Positions 38,775 through 48,036 of a DNA stretch of 64,000 bases are shown in pieces. A program made the position numbers and the translations under genes. Under the pieces are notes generated by a model, which searched no databases, was not told the DNA's origin, and worked only from the letters and a program-made list of their open reading frames with translations. Origin of the DNA: Actimicrobium sp. CCC2.4 (lineage in GTDB: Bacteria > Pseudomonadota > Gammaproteobacteria > Burkholderiales > Burkholderiaceae_D). The stretch is taken from NCBI RefSeq assembly GCF_034347385.1, contig NZ_CP133777.1, forward strand, positions 1,488,001-1,552,000, given 5' to 3'. How positions within the stretch are numbered: position 1 is the first letter of the stretch; every line of letters starts with the position of its first letter.

Positions 38775-38797
38775 CCCGATTGCGTGACGCAATCGGG
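38775..38797. terminator. Stem-loop between DUF3309 and cbpA
   Basis: CCCGATTGCG and CGCAATCGGG pair perfectly around TGA, 12 bases after the DUF3309 stop. No T run follows, and cbpA begins 25 bases later, so partial termination or mRNA protection is possible. Confidence 0.45.
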
Positions 38798-38821
38798 CAG
38801 CCACCCTGACGCAGGAATCCG

Positions 38822-39760
38822 ATGAAGTACAAAGACTATTACGACACGCTCGGGATCGAGCGCGATGCGACCCTTGATGACATTAAAAAAGCCTACCGCA
38901 AGCTGGCGCATCAATATCATCCGGATGTCTCGAAAGATCCGAAGGGCGAAGAGAAATTTAAGGCAGTCGCTGAAGCCTATGCCACCCTGAAAAATCCCGA
39001 GAAGCGGGCCGAATACGATCAGCTCGGCAAGCGTTCGGCGGGCGACAATTTCGCCCCGCCACCGCAATGGCAGCAACGCTATGGCTCGGGTGCCGAAGCC
39101 TTTGATGATGTCGACTTGTCCGACCTGATGGGCGCATTCCGCTCCGGTGGTACGGGCCGGCGCACGCGGGCCAATCTTCCCGAAGAGGGTACCGATTATT
39201 CGGTCAACGTCGAAGTCACGCTCGAACAGATTTACAGCGGTGCAGAAACCGACGTATCGGTCGAGCTGCCCGAAATGGACACGCACGGATTACCGCACCG
39301 GGTCGCGCGCACCTTCCGCATCACGGTGCCGAAAGGGGCGACTGATGGCCAGCGCCTGCGACTGGCCGGCAAGGGCGGTGCCGGCCGGCATGGCGGTAAA
39401 ACCGGCAACCTGTACGTCGTGCTGGCTATCCTGCCGCATCCGCTGTACCGCCTCACGGGACGCGACCTGGTGCTCGACCTGGCACTGGCGCCGTGGGAAG
39501 CGGTGCTGGGAACGACGGTTGAAATTCCTACGTTGGGCGGCAAGGTCGAACTCAACATCAAGCCCGGCACGTCGTCAGGGCAGCGCCTGCGTCTCGGCGG
39601 TCGCGGGCTGCCAGCTGCCACGGGTGCGGCCGGTGACCTGTTTGCCCTGGTGCGTATCGTGGCACCAAAAACTCTCAGTCCGACCGAGCGGACCTTGTAT
39701 GAACAGCTGGCGACGCTCTCGGATTTCAAGCCGCGCAGCGCTGGTTACACGGAGGCATGA
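38822..39760 (+). CDS. cbpA: Curved-DNA-binding J-domain protein CbpA
   Basis: The 312-residue DnaJ-type co-chaperone has an N-terminal J domain with the HPD motif (LAHQYHPDVSKDPKGEEKF). A G/F-poor linker and two C-terminal substrate-binding domains (YSVNVEVTLEQIYSGAETDV, KGATDGQRLRLAGKGGAGRH, KVELNIKPGTSSGQRLRLGG) follow. There is no DnaJ zinc finger, which identifies the CbpA class. AGGAA precedes the ATG. It overlaps cbpM, its usual modulator, by four bases. Confidence 0.93.
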   Translation: MKYKDYYDTLGIERDATLDDIKKAYRKLAHQYHPDVSKDPKGEEKFKAVAEAYATLKNPEKRAEYDQLGKRSAGDNFAPPPQWQQRYGSGAEAFDDVDLSDLMGAFRSGGTGRRTRANLPEEGTDYSVNVEVTLEQIYSGAETDVSVELPEMDTHGLPHRVARTFRITVPKGATDGQRLRLAGKGGAGRHGGKTGNLYVVLAILPHPLYRLTGRDLVLDLALAPWEAVLGTTVEIPTLGGKVELNIKPGTSSGQRLRLGGRGLPAATGAAGDLFALVRIVAPKTLSPTERTLYEQLATLSDFKPRSAGYTEA

Positions 39761-40074
39761 TGAAGCTGACTATCGCAGAAAGCGTCCCGCTCGATGCCGG
39801 GCATGTCTGCACGATCGCGCACCTGGCCGAGGTATCGGGCTTGTCGCGCGAAGAGCTGGAGGAGCTGGTCGGTATCGGCCTGATCGTGCCGGCGGATGCG
39901 CAGACCGAGCCGTTGCTGTTTCAGTTGCGTACCGTTGTCACGGCCTGTACCGCACGCCGCTTGCGCGACGATTTCGAGCTTGACCACAACGGCGTAGCGC
40001 TGGCCTTGACGCTACTGCAGCGCATCGAACAGCTGCAGCAGGAATTGACTGCATTGCGTGCACGATCACGGTAA
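39757..40074 (+). CDS. cbpM: Chaperone modulator CbpM
   Basis: The 105-residue MerR-like protein binds the J domain of CbpA and blocks its activity. It has CTIAHLAEVSGLSREELEEL, a winged-helix-like start, and a leucine-rich C-terminal helix (ALALTLLQRIEQLQQELTAL). The start overlaps the cbpA stop (ATGA). A second ATG directly follows the first (MMKLTIAES), so the true start may be 39760. Confidence 0.88.
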   Translation: MMKLTIAESVPLDAGHVCTIAHLAEVSGLSREELEELVGIGLIVPADAQTEPLLFQLRTVVTACTARRLRDDFELDHNGVALALTLLQRIEQLQQELTALRARSR

Positions 40075-40179
40075 GCCTGCAGTACGCCATTCGTCACGAC
40101 CACGACATCACCAGATTGCCAGAACCGGCGCGCAACAAGTCATCCTGACAGCGTAGCCACTTTTTTCGGAGGCATCATC

Positions 40180-40575
40180 ATGAGCGACACAACTCTCGCC
40201 AATTTTCAAGAATTTGACACCCTGTTGCGGCAGCGCCGTGAGGAATTGCAAGCCAAAATCGACCCGCAGACGCACCGCTCGGCCAGTGCCGGCGAGTCGG
40301 TCGCGACGCCGCCGGAAGCCGTCGATGACGAGGCCGCCAACGCCGGCGTGCAAAACGACACTGACCTCGCCCAGCTCGAATTAGAGCTGGCCGAACTGGT
40401 CGACATCGACGCTGCCCTGGGGCGCATCAAGGCCGGTACCTACGGAATCTGCACTGCCTGCGACGAAGCGATTCCGCCGGCACGTTTGCGCGCGATGCCA
40501 TCGGCGCATTTCTGTATCGGCTGCCAGTCAAAAAGCGAACAGCGCCAGGGTTTCCCGCACAACACCTCGCTGTAA
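40180..40575 (+). CDS. TraR/DksA-family zinc-finger protein
   Basis: The 131-residue protein has an N-terminal coiled-coil-like hairpin (FDTLLRQRREELQAKI) and a C-terminal zinc finger with C-x2-C pairs (GICTACDEAIPPARLR and HFCIGCQ). Proteins of this type enter the RNA polymerase secondary channel and modulate initiation. It is shorter than housekeeping DksA (about 150) and lies in a stress-gene cluster, so it is more likely an accessory paralogue. GGAGG precedes the ATG. Confidence 0.85.
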   Translation: MSDTTLANFQEFDTLLRQRREELQAKIDPQTHRSASAGESVATPPEAVDDEAANAGVQNDTDLAQLELELAELVDIDAALGRIKAGTYGICTACDEAIPPARLRAMPSAHFCIGCQSKSEQRQGFPHNTSL

Positions 40576-40607
40576 CCGGCCTTGCATTCAAACCGAAAGG
40601 AAACACC

Positions 40608-41480
40608 ATGAGCTATCCCACTATCCTGGTCCATGTCGATGCGTCCGTCCGCACCGCCGAGCGCATCCGTATCAGTGCCGAACTCGCCCTGCGAACCGAT
40701 GCCCATCTGACCGGCACCGCCAGCACCGGCGTGTCGGGGCTGTTCTATTTGCCGGGTGCCATCGGCGAGGGCAATCTGCAGCTCGGTGCCATGCTCGACA
40801 TGCTCAAGCAGCGCGGCACCTTTGCGCTCGAAGAGTTCGAACAGATGGTTACCGGGATGGGTGTGAAGTCCTTTGAAAAACGCCTGGTCGATGAAGAAGC
40901 CGGTCCCGGCGTGAGCCTGCAGGCGCGTTACAGCGACCTGGTCATTGTCGGCCAGACCAATCCGGACGAGCCATCGCCATCGACCGCCGACGAGTTCCCC
41001 GAATACCTCGTGATGCACTCGGGACGGCCGGTGCTGATCATTCCGTACATCGGCCATTTTGAACATATCGGCCGGAAAATCCTGGTGGCCTGGGATGGCA
41101 GTATGCAGGCCACCCGTGCCGTGACCGCCGCTATTCCACTGCTGCAGCAAGCGCAACAGGTACAACTGGTGGTCTTCAATCCGGAAGCCAAGCCGGACGT
41201 ACATGGCGACGAACCCGGTGCCGACATCGCGCTGTATCTCGCGCGGCATGGCATCAAGCTCGAGGTCACTATTCTGACCACCACCGAAAAAGCCTCGAAG
41301 AGCGGACGCATGGACGACCTCGACGTGGGCAATGCCTTGCTGTCGCATGCGGCGGACGTGGACGCGGACCTGATCGTCATGGGTGGCTATGCCCATTCGC
41401 GCTTTCGGCAGGTGTTGCTTGGCGGGGTGACAAACACGATCCTGACATCGATGACGGTGCCGGTGCTGATGGCACATTAA
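40608..41480 (+). CDS. Universal stress protein family protein, double-length
   Basis: The 290-residue cytosolic protein has a UspA-type start (SYPTILVHVDASVRTAERIR) and a C-terminal nucleotide-binding-like loop (ADLIVMGGYAHSRFRQVLLG, GVTNTILTSMTVPVLMAH). The length fits two fused Usp domains, the first being divergent. Family members bind ATP or lack it and are induced by growth arrest. It starts 32 bases after the DksA-like gene behind AAAGGAAA, so the two may be cotranscribed. Confidence 0.88.
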   Translation: MSYPTILVHVDASVRTAERIRISAELALRTDAHLTGTASTGVSGLFYLPGAIGEGNLQLGAMLDMLKQRGTFALEEFEQMVTGMGVKSFEKRLVDEEAGPGVSLQARYSDLVIVGQTNPDEPSPSTADEFPEYLVMHSGRPVLIIPYIGHFEHIGRKILVAWDGSMQATRAVTAAIPLLQQAQQVQLVVFNPEAKPDVHGDEPGADIALYLARHGIKLEVTILTTTEKASKSGRMDDLDVGNALLSHAADVDADLIVMGGYAHSRFRQVLLGGVTNTILTSMTVPVLMAH

Positions 41481-41614
41481 TCATTCTTGCTGGATATTTT
41501 TGGTGGAATGCGTGTGGCACCGTACAGACGTATTTTTCCGTGCCGGCTAGGCTTCCGGTAGATCGACGGACGTGTCCGATACTGGCACGTCGTCGTAACG
41601 AAAGGGAGTCCAGC

Positions 41615-42109
41615 ATGAACAAGAAAGCCATCGTCAGCGTCATCCTCGCCATGTCGCTCGGCACCAGCGGATTTACATTTGCGCAAGGCCGGTCGGACCA
41701 CGACCGTGGTGACGACCGCGGCGATCGTGGCCGTCACGAACAAGCCCAGCGTGGCGGTCCGCCGGATCGCGGCGACAAGGGCCGTGGTCCCGATCGACGT
41801 GATGATGATCGTGGCCACGACAAGCGCGGCTATGACAACCGCGGCCATGACAACCGTGGTCACGACAGCCGCGACCAGGTCCGCTACCACGACGGCCGCG
41901 ATGGCCGCGGTGCCGGACCGAATCATAATTACCGCAAGGGCGACCGCATGCCACGCGACTATCGCAGCCGCCAGTATGTCGTCGACGACTGGCGCGGCCA
42001 TCGCCTGTCGGCGCCACCGCGGGGTTACCACTGGGTCCAGACCGGCGGCGATTATGTCCTGGTCGCGATTGCCAGCGGCATCATCCTGCAGCTGTTTCTG
42101 GGGAATTGA
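41615..42109 (+). CDS. RcnB-family periplasmic protein with Arg/Asp/His/Gly repeat region
   Basis: The 164-residue precursor has a signal peptide ending GFTFAQG. A low-complexity region of repeats of the form G-H-D-x-R follows (RGHDKRGYDNRGHDNRGHD, about residues 66-92). The C-terminal RcnB-type domain is RQYVVDDWRGHRLSAPPRGY, then HWVQTGGDYVLVAIASGIIL. In E. coli RcnB affects nickel/cobalt balance; the His/Asp-rich section could bind metal, which is inference. ATG 41615 (MNKKAIVSV) follows AAAGGGAG. Confidence 0.83.
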   Translation: MNKKAIVSVILAMSLGTSGFTFAQGRSDHDRGDDRGDRGRHEQAQRGGPPDRGDKGRGPDRRDDDRGHDKRGYDNRGHDNRGHDSRDQVRYHDGRDGRGAGPNHNYRKGDRMPRDYRSRQYVVDDWRGHRLSAPPRGYHWVQTGGDYVLVAIASGIILQLFLGN

Positions 42110-42149
42110 TGGCGTCCCTCTTTGCGTGCATCCGGGATTGAATTCGGAT

Positions 42150-42264
42150 GGTGCAATGCCCTTCGGTTAGTGCACCCTACGGTTTTTAATGCCGTTAGGT
42201 CATTGCATCGGACGGTTCTTTAATGCTGCTTGCGTAGGGTGCAATACCCGAAGGGCATTGCACC
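42150..42264. repeat. Palindromic repeat element, copy 1 (long loop)
   Basis: A 32-base left arm (42150-42181) and a 32-base right arm (42233-42264) are complementary at all but two positions and enclose a 51-base loop with degenerate arm-like sequence. The same arms recur at 46310-46380. It lies between the convergent ends of the RcnB-like gene and the chemoreceptor gene. It probably doubles as a bidirectional terminator. Confidence 0.8.
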
Positions 42265-42318
42265 GGATGCACCGGCCACCGTCATCAATCCGGATTGGCT
42301 CGCGCCAATCCATCCGCT

Positions 42319-44004
42319 TCAAAACTCTTTCCAGTCAGCACCAGATTCTGATGCAGGCAACAGCTTGCGCACCACCGGTTTCTGAGTGCGCGGTGTCGCA
42401 GCCAAAGCCGGCGCGCGCGCAGGCACGCTGTGCCTGGCAGGCGTTAGTCCGGCATGTGTGCCATTGGTCTTGAACACACTCACCACTTCGACCAGGCCAC
42501 CGGCCTGATCTTGCAGCGACGCCGCCGCCGCTGCCGCCTGTTCCACCAGCGCGGCATTCTGCTGTGTCACGTCATCCATCTGCATGATGGCCTGGTTGAT
42601 CTGGTCGATGCCGGCGGTCTGTTCCTGGCTGGCGGCCGTGATCTCGCTGATGATGTCCGAGACCCGCTTGACGCTGGCCACCACTTCGTCCATCGTCGCG
42701 CCGGCCTGATCGACCAGCCGTGCGCCGGCATCGACTTTCTCGACCGAATCCCCGATCAGCGCCTTGATTTCCTTGGCGGCACCCGCACTGCGCTGCGCCA
42801 GATTGCGCACTTCCGATGCCACCACGGCAAAGCCGCGACCCTGCTCGCCGGCACGCGCTGCTTCGACGGCGGCATTGAGGGCAAGGATGTTGGTCTGGAA
42901 GGCAATGCCATCGATGACGCCAATGATGTCGGCGATCTTGCGGGCTGATTCATTGATCGATCCCATTGTCTCGACGACCTGCGCGACCACGGCACCGCCC
43001 TTGACGGCAATCTGCGATGCCGTCGCTGCCAGCTGGTTGGCTTGGCGCGCGTTGTCGGCGTTCTGCTTCACGGTGCCGGTCAGTTCTTCCATCGACGAGG
43101 CGGTTTCTTCAAGCGCACTGGCCTGCTGCTCGGTGCGTGACGACAGGTCAAGATTGCCACTGGCGATCTGGCCGGAGGCGGTGGCAATGGTATCGGTCGA
43201 TTGCCTGATCGTGCCCACCGTTCTGGCGAGATTCTGCTGCATCTGCTGCATCGCAAACAGCAGGCTTTGCTGGTCATTGGCGCGCGTGTTCACGGCCACG
43301 GACAGGTCACCGTCGGCAATCGTGCGCACGATCTGTGCAGCATAGGCCGGTTCGCCACCCAGCTGCCGGTAGACGCTACGGATCAGGAGCACGCCGCTGA
43401 GTGCGGCAAGCAGCGCGCCAAGCACGATGGCGGTGACGACGGCGGTGCGCAGGACGCCGTAGCGTCGGGTCGAGAGATCGAATTCTTTCCTGGCTTCGTT
43501 GACTTGCAACGCGCGCAGCGCTTCGACGCCATTCGTCACCGGCACGAATAGCGCCAGGTAAGGCGCTTCAAGCTGAAGGGCCTCCCCTAACTTTCCATGG
43601 CGCAGCGCGGCAACGATGGGTTGTAAACCGCCCTTGACCATACTTTTGCGGTCGTTTAAAAATTTGTCAGCGAGAATTTTTTCTTCCGGGGTCAGGTAGG
43701 TCGACGTGTAGTCGGCCCATAGCTTGTTGATACGGTCAATATTGCTGTTGATTAGATCGATCCGTTGACTGATGCCGGCACCCTTGGTATCGCGCAGCGC
43801 TTCAGCGACGGCCAGCCGGTTTTGCAGCAGCATCCGGTCGATGCTGGCGATCTGTTCCAACGCCACGGTGCGGTCTTCATAGACCGTACGCAATCCTTCA
43901 TTGGCTTGGCCCATGCCGAATACGCCAGCCAGCCCGACGCCAATCGTCAGCAGGATCAGAAAACCGATGACGGCGCCTAAACGTGTCTTCAAAGTCATGT
44001 TCAT
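42319..44004 (-). CDS. Methyl-accepting chemotaxis protein
   Basis: The 561-residue chemoreceptor has an N-terminal membrane span ([21 protein letters not shown]) and a periplasmic four-helix-type domain starting [21 protein letters not shown] second span near residues 190-212 and a HAMP domain follow. The highly conserved signalling tip is present ([34 protein letters not shown]). The last residues DWKEF match the CheR-binding pentapeptide pattern. The ligand is unknown. AGGAAA precedes ATG 44004. Confidence 0.93.
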   Translation of the reverse strand: MNMTLKTRLGAVIGFLILLTIGVGLAGVFGMGQANEGLRTVYEDRTVALEQIASIDRMLLQNRLAVAEALRDTKGAGISQRIDLINSNIDRINKLWADYTSTYLTPEEKILADKFLNDRKSMVKGGLQPIVAALRHGKLGEALQLEAPYLALFVPVTNGVEALRALQVNEARKEFDLSTRRYGVLRTAVVTAIVLGALLAALSGVLLIRSVYRQLGGEPAYAAQIVRTIADGDLSVAVNTRANDQQSLLFAMQQMQQNLARTVGTIRQSTDTIATASGQIASGNLDLSSRTEQQASALEETASSMEELTGTVKQNADNARQANQLAATASQIAVKGGAVVAQVVETMGSINESARKIADIIGVIDGIAFQTNILALNAAVEAARAGEQGRGFAVVASEVRNLAQRSAGAAKEIKALIGDSVEKVDAGARLVDQAGATMDEVVASVKRVSDIISEITAASQEQTAGIDQINQAIMQMDDVTQQNAALVEQAAAAAASLQDQAGGLVEVVSVFKTNGTHAGLTPARHSVPARAPALAATPRTQKPVVRKLLPASESGADWKEF

Positions 44005-44243
44005 TGTTTTTTCCTGGTAGCGGAGTCGCGATCTGGAGTAGAAGTGCTTGACCTTCGTTAAGGCTCGGCATTAGTTCCGTGAATAAACATACCAATTGTA
44101 ACAATGTATTGCAACAAAATTTGCCATGTGGAAATATTGCTGCAGCTCACTACGTGCCAGCAGCCCCGTTTGTACCCTGTCAAATTCATCGACGCCCTCA
44201 CGTTTGCGTCTACACTACCGGCTCGTCCACTTTCCACCCCTCC

Positions 44244-45584
44244 ATGCAAGACTTCATGCTGATTTTCCTGGCGCTGTTTCTGGTTGCCCTCAATGGTTTT
44301 TTTGTTTGTGCCGAATTCGGCATGGTCAAACTGCGCGAGACCCGCATCCGCGAGATCGCCAAGACGCAGGGCCTGCGCGGACGCATCCTGGCTACCGTCC
44401 ATCGCGAGCTCGATTCCTATTTGTCAGCCTGCCAGCTCGGCATCACGCTGGCCTCGCTGGGCCTCGGCTGGGTTGGCGAACCGGCTTTTGCCAGCCTGTT
44501 GCATCCGGTCTTCATCGCCATCGGCGTGACCTCGGAAAGCTTTATCCAACTGGTGTCATTCGGTTTTGCCTTCCTGGTCATTTCGTTCCTGCACATCGTG
44601 GTCGGCGAGCTGGCCCCGAAGTCGATGGCGATCCGCAATCCCGAGGCCGTCGGCTTGTGGTGCTCGGTGCCCTTGTACGGTTTTTACTGGAGCATGTATC
44701 CGGTCATCTGGGTACTCAACAAGAGCGCCAATGGCGTCTTGCGACTGGCCGGATTGGGCAGTTCGAGTGGCCATGACACCGCGTATTCTTCCGATGAACT
44801 CAAGATCATTTTGCGCAGCAGCCATTCCGGCGATAAATTCAGTTCGGACGAATGGAAGGTGCTGGCGCAGACGCTCGATTTCAGCGAACTCGATGTCGGT
44901 GATTTGATGCGTCCGGCGCATGAAATGGCCGCCTTGCATGCCGGTCAGTCGCTGGCGGAGAACCTGCAGGTGGTGTATCGCAGCCGCTTCAGCCGCTATC
45001 CGTATTTTGATGCCGAGCAACGCGAAGTGCTGGGCGTGATCCATCTGAAAGACCTTTTTCTGGGCCAGGAACAAGGCAAGGCGATCGAGAGCCTGGAGCC
45101 GTTTTTCCGGCCGGTGCAATATGTCTCGCCGCGCATGCCGGCACCGGAATTGTTCCGCCTGTTCCGCCAGGGTGCACCGCATTTTGCGGTGGTCGGCCAG
45201 CCCGGCCGGAAGCCGGTCGGCTTCCTGACACTGGACAATTTGCTCGGTGCGCTGGTCGGTGAAATCCGCGATGAATTCCGCCAGAACGATCAGGACTGGA
45301 GTCGTCTGGATGACGGCACGCTGGTCGGCAAGGGCAGCCTGCCGATTTACACGCTCGAACGCATCCTTGCCATCGACATCGAAAACGAAGCGCTCGACCT
45401 CGACGATATCGATTCGGTCGGCGGCCTCGTGATGGCCAAGCTGGGCGACATACCGACCGAAGGCCAGCGTATCGCATTCGACCAGTTCGACGTGATGGTC
45501 AAAAAAATGACTGGCCCGCGCATCGTGCTGGTCTATGTTTTCCCGAAGCAGGTCGATGTCGATGAATTCGGCCTGTCGGGCTGA
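44244..45584 (+). CDS. CNNM/CorC-type membrane protein (hemolysin-related)
   Basis: The 446-residue protein has an N-terminal CNNM (DUF21) membrane domain (FLALFLVALNGFFVCAEFGM and VSFGFAFLVISFLHIVVGEL). A CBS pair (LMRPAHEMAALHAG, VLGVIHLKDLFLGQ) and a C-terminal CorC_HlyC domain (TLVGKGSLPIYTLERILAID) follow. Related proteins aid magnesium/cobalt efflux; the historic hemolysin label is not evidence for toxicity. ATG 44244 (MQDFMLIFL) is chosen; the open frame upstream to 44079 lacks a fitting N terminus. Confidence 0.88.
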   Translation: MQDFMLIFLALFLVALNGFFVCAEFGMVKLRETRIREIAKTQGLRGRILATVHRELDSYLSACQLGITLASLGLGWVGEPAFASLLHPVFIAIGVTSESFIQLVSFGFAFLVISFLHIVVGELAPKSMAIRNPEAVGLWCSVPLYGFYWSMYPVIWVLNKSANGVLRLAGLGSSSGHDTAYSSDELKIILRSSHSGDKFSSDEWKVLAQTLDFSELDVGDLMRPAHEMAALHAGQSLAENLQVVYRSRFSRYPYFDAEQREVLGVIHLKDLFLGQEQGKAIESLEPFFRPVQYVSPRMPAPELFRLFRQGAPHFAVVGQPGRKPVGFLTLDNLLGALVGEIRDEFRQNDQDWSRLDDGTLVGKGSLPIYTLERILAIDIENEALDLDDIDSVGGLVMAKLGDIPTEGQRIAFDQFDVMVKKMTGPRIVLVYVFPKQVDVDEFGLSG

Positions 45585-45617
45585 TCACTCTCTTTTTATT
45601 TTTTTACGATAACGACC

Positions 45618-46289
45618 ATGACCCAAGACGAACTCAAACAAGCGGTCGCCCGCGCCGCCCTCGACTATGTGGTTGACGGTGACATCATCGGTGTCGGCAC
45701 CGGCTCCACCGCGAATTTTTTCATTGATGCGCTGGCCGGTATCAAGCACCGCATCAAGGGTGCCGTCGCGTCTTCCGAAGGTACTGCCGAACGGCTGATG
45801 GCGCATGGCATCACCGTGGTCGACCTCAATGATGTCACGTCGATGTCGGTCTATATCGACGGGGCGGATGAGATCACCAGCGCCGGCGCGATGATCAAGG
45901 GCGGCGGCGCGGCACTGACGCGCGAAAAAATCGTCGCCTCGGTCGCGACAAAATTCATCTGCATCGCTGATGGCTCCAAGCTGGTCGATGTGCTGGGCGC
46001 GTTCCCGTTGCCGGTCGAAGTCATCCCGATGGCGCAGGCCGTGGTTATGCGCAAGCTGGCCGCACTGGGCGGCACGCCCCGTTTGCGCGTCAAGGATGGC
46101 CAGACGGTGCTGACCGATAACGGCAATATCATCATCGATGTGCTTGGCCTGCAGATCACCGATCCGGTCGCGATGGAGCTGGCAATCAATGCGATTGTCG
46201 GTGTCGTGACGGTGGGATTGTTTGCGGCGCGGGGTGCGGATGTGGCGTTGCTGGGGACGGCGGATGGGGTGCGGACGCTGGTGTTTTAA
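45618..46289 (+). CDS. rpiA: Ribose-5-phosphate isomerase A
   Basis: The 223-residue enzyme interconverts ribose-5-phosphate and ribulose-5-phosphate. [57 protein letters not shown] and [10 protein letters not shown] are conserved. Length matches the family (about 220). It starts 33 bases after the CNNM-type gene and is followed by the second palindromic repeat. Confidence 0.96.
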   Translation: MTQDELKQAVARAALDYVVDGDIIGVGTGSTANFFIDALAGIKHRIKGAVASSEGTAERLMAHGITVVDLNDVTSMSVYIDGADEITSAGAMIKGGGAALTREKIVASVATKFICIADGSKLVDVLGAFPLPVEVIPMAQAVVMRKLAALGGTPRLRVKDGQTVLTDNGNIIIDVLGLQITDPVAMELAINAIVGVVTVGLFAARGADVALLGTADGVRTLVF

Positions 46290-46309
46290 GGGCCGTTTTC
46301 AGGGCGCTT

Positions 46310-46380
46310 GGTGCAATGCCCTTCGGTTATTGCACTCTACGTTAGTCCCGTAGGGTGCAATAACCGAAGGGCATTGCACC
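46310..46380. repeat. Palindromic repeat element, copy 2 (short loop)
   Basis: Two 32-base arms (46310-46341 and 46349-46380) pair with one mismatch around a seven-base loop. Left arms of the two copies differ at two positions and right arms at one. The element occupies the convergent end of rpiA and yggX, the same kind of site as copy 1. Confidence 0.88.
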
Positions 46381-46387
46381 GTGTCAA

Positions 46388-46660
46388 TCAATCCGCTGGC
46401 GGTACATAGCCTACGGCCGCATCGGCACCATCACCAAAGAAATGCTTTTCCATTTGCGTCGCCAGATATTTGCGGGCGCGCAGGTCGGCCAGGTTCAGGC
46501 GGTTTTCATTGACCAGCATGGTCTGATGCTTGAGCCAGGCGGCCCAGGCTTCTTTCGAGACGGTCTCCCAGAGTCGCTTGCCGAGTTCGCCCGGGTACGG
46601 TGGAAAATCCAGGCCTTCGGCTTCCTTGTCGAGTTTGATGCAGTGAATCATGCGTGCCAT
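46388..46660 (-). CDS. yggX: Probable Fe(2+)-trafficking protein YggX
   Basis: The 90-residue protein protects iron-sulfur enzymes from oxidative damage. The start [20 protein letters not shown] with its key cysteine, the [20 protein letters not shown] core and the [15 protein letters not shown] end match the family. AAGGAA precedes the ATG. It lies 40 bases downstream of argA on the same strand and is probably cotranscribed. Confidence 0.94.
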   Translation of the reverse strand: MARMIHCIKLDKEAEGLDFPPYPGELGKRLWETVSKEAWAAWLKHQTMLVNENRLNLADLRARKYLATQMEKHFFGDGADAAVGYVPPAD

Positions 46661-46700
46661 GTGTGTTTCCTTGTGCGATTGAATGAGGGGGAGGGCTGGT

Positions 46701-48020
46701 TCAGAGTGTCTTGACCAGCACCAGTGATTTGCGCTGCCAGTTATACATGTGCTGGCGATCTTTGGGTAAGGCGTCGACCGAGGCCGCCACGAAGCCGCGC
46801 TTGAGAAACCAGTGCGCGGTACGGGTCGTCAGCACGAACAGTTTCTTGAAGCCCTGTGCGCGCGCGCGGTTTTCCATGTGCTTGAGGATGCGTTCGCCGT
46901 CGCCTTGCGCCTGCACTTCCGGGTTCACCGTCAGGCAGGCCATCTCGGCCATTTTTTCGGCCGGGAACGGGTACAGCGCAGCGCAGCCGAAGATCACGCC
47001 ATCGTGTTCGATCACTGAAAAATTCTCGACTTCGCGCTCGATGAGTTCACGACCGCGCTTGACCAGCGTGCCATCGTTTTCGAGCGGTTCGATCAGCTTG
47101 AGGATGCCACCGACGTCTTCGATGGTCGCTTCGCGCAGGGTTTCGAGGTTTTGGTACGAGATCATCGTGCCGACGCCATCATGCGTGAACAATTCCAGCA
47201 AGGCCGAGCCGTCGAGTGCAAACGGCACGATGTGCGCGCGGGCGACGCCACCGTTGCAGGCCTTGATCGCATGCTGCAAATAGAACGAGGCATCGCTCGG
47301 CAGAAAGCCGGCCCCGAGCACGGCTTCGGCCTGGTGCGATGACAGCTCGCGGATATCTTCGCCTGCGGCATCGATCATCATCGGGATTTCGCTGATGAAG
47401 ATCAGCTTGTCGGCGCGTAGCGCGATGGCCGCAGCGACGGCGACGTCTTCCATGGTCAGGTTGAAGATCTCGCCGGTCGGCGAAAAACCCAGCGGCGACA
47501 ACAACACCAGGCCGCCGGCATCAAGGATCGGATGGATGGTTTCGTACGCGACCTTGCGCGCCACGCCGGTCAGTTCGAGGTCGACGCCATCGATCACGCC
47601 TAGCGGTTTGGCGGTGACGAAATTACCGGAGATGATGCGGATCGCCGCGTGTGCCATCGGCGTGTTCGGCAAGCCCTGGCTGAACGCGGCTTCGATATCA
47701 AGGCGCAATTCGCCGGCGGCTTCTTTGGCGCATTCGAGGGCGGCACTGTCGGTGATGCGCAAGCCGTTATGAAAACGCTCCTTGGCATTGCGCAGCGCAA
47801 GCTGTTCGGCCACTTGCGGGCGCGAGCCATGGACGATGACGACCTTGATGCCGAGCGCGTGTAGCAGTGATAGATCCTGGGCCAGTACGGGCAATGCACC
47901 GGCAAGCACCAGTTCTCCGGGGAACGCCACCACGAAGGTCTTGTTGCGGAAGGCATGGATGTAGGGTGCGACTGAGCGCAACCACTGGACGAACTCAATG
48001 GGGGTTTGCATGTTGCGCAT
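46701..48020 (-). CDS. argA: N-acetylglutamate synthase ArgA
   Basis: The 439-residue enzyme makes N-acetylglutamate, the first step of arginine synthesis. The N-terminal amino-acid-kinase-like domain ([40 protein letters not shown]) senses arginine, and the C-terminal GNAT domain ([40 protein letters not shown]) is catalytic. ATG 48020 ([10 protein letters not shown]) is favoured because GGAG lies nine bases upstream; 48011 or 48038 are alternatives. It diverges from hrpA with only 16 bases between starts. Confidence 0.93.
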   Translation of the reverse strand: MRNMQTPIEFVQWLRSVAPYIHAFRNKTFVVAFPGELVLAGALPVLAQDLSLLHALGIKVVIVHGSRPQVAEQLALRNAKERFHNGLRITDSAALECAKEAAGELRLDIEAAFSQGLPNTPMAHAAIRIISGNFVTAKPLGVIDGVDLELTGVARKVAYETIHPILDAGGLVLLSPLGFSPTGEIFNLTMEDVAVAAAIALRADKLIFISEIPMMIDAAGEDIRELSSHQAEAVLGAGFLPSDASFYLQHAIKACNGGVARAHIVPFALDGSALLELFTHDGVGTMISYQNLETLREATIEDVGGILKLIEPLENDGTLVKRGRELIEREVENFSVIEHDGVIFGCAALYPFPAEKMAEMACLTVNPEVQAQGDGERILKHMENRARAQGFKKLFVLTTRTAHWFLKRGFVAASVDALPKDRQHMYNWQRKSLVLVKTL

Positions 48021-48036
48021 TATAATTCGCTCCGCC

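Noticed and set aside
48019-48026. TATAAT-like sequence on both strands between argA and hrpA as a divergent promoter
   Set aside because: No acceptable -35 element lies 16-18 bases away on either strand, and the position would make the transcripts leaderless.
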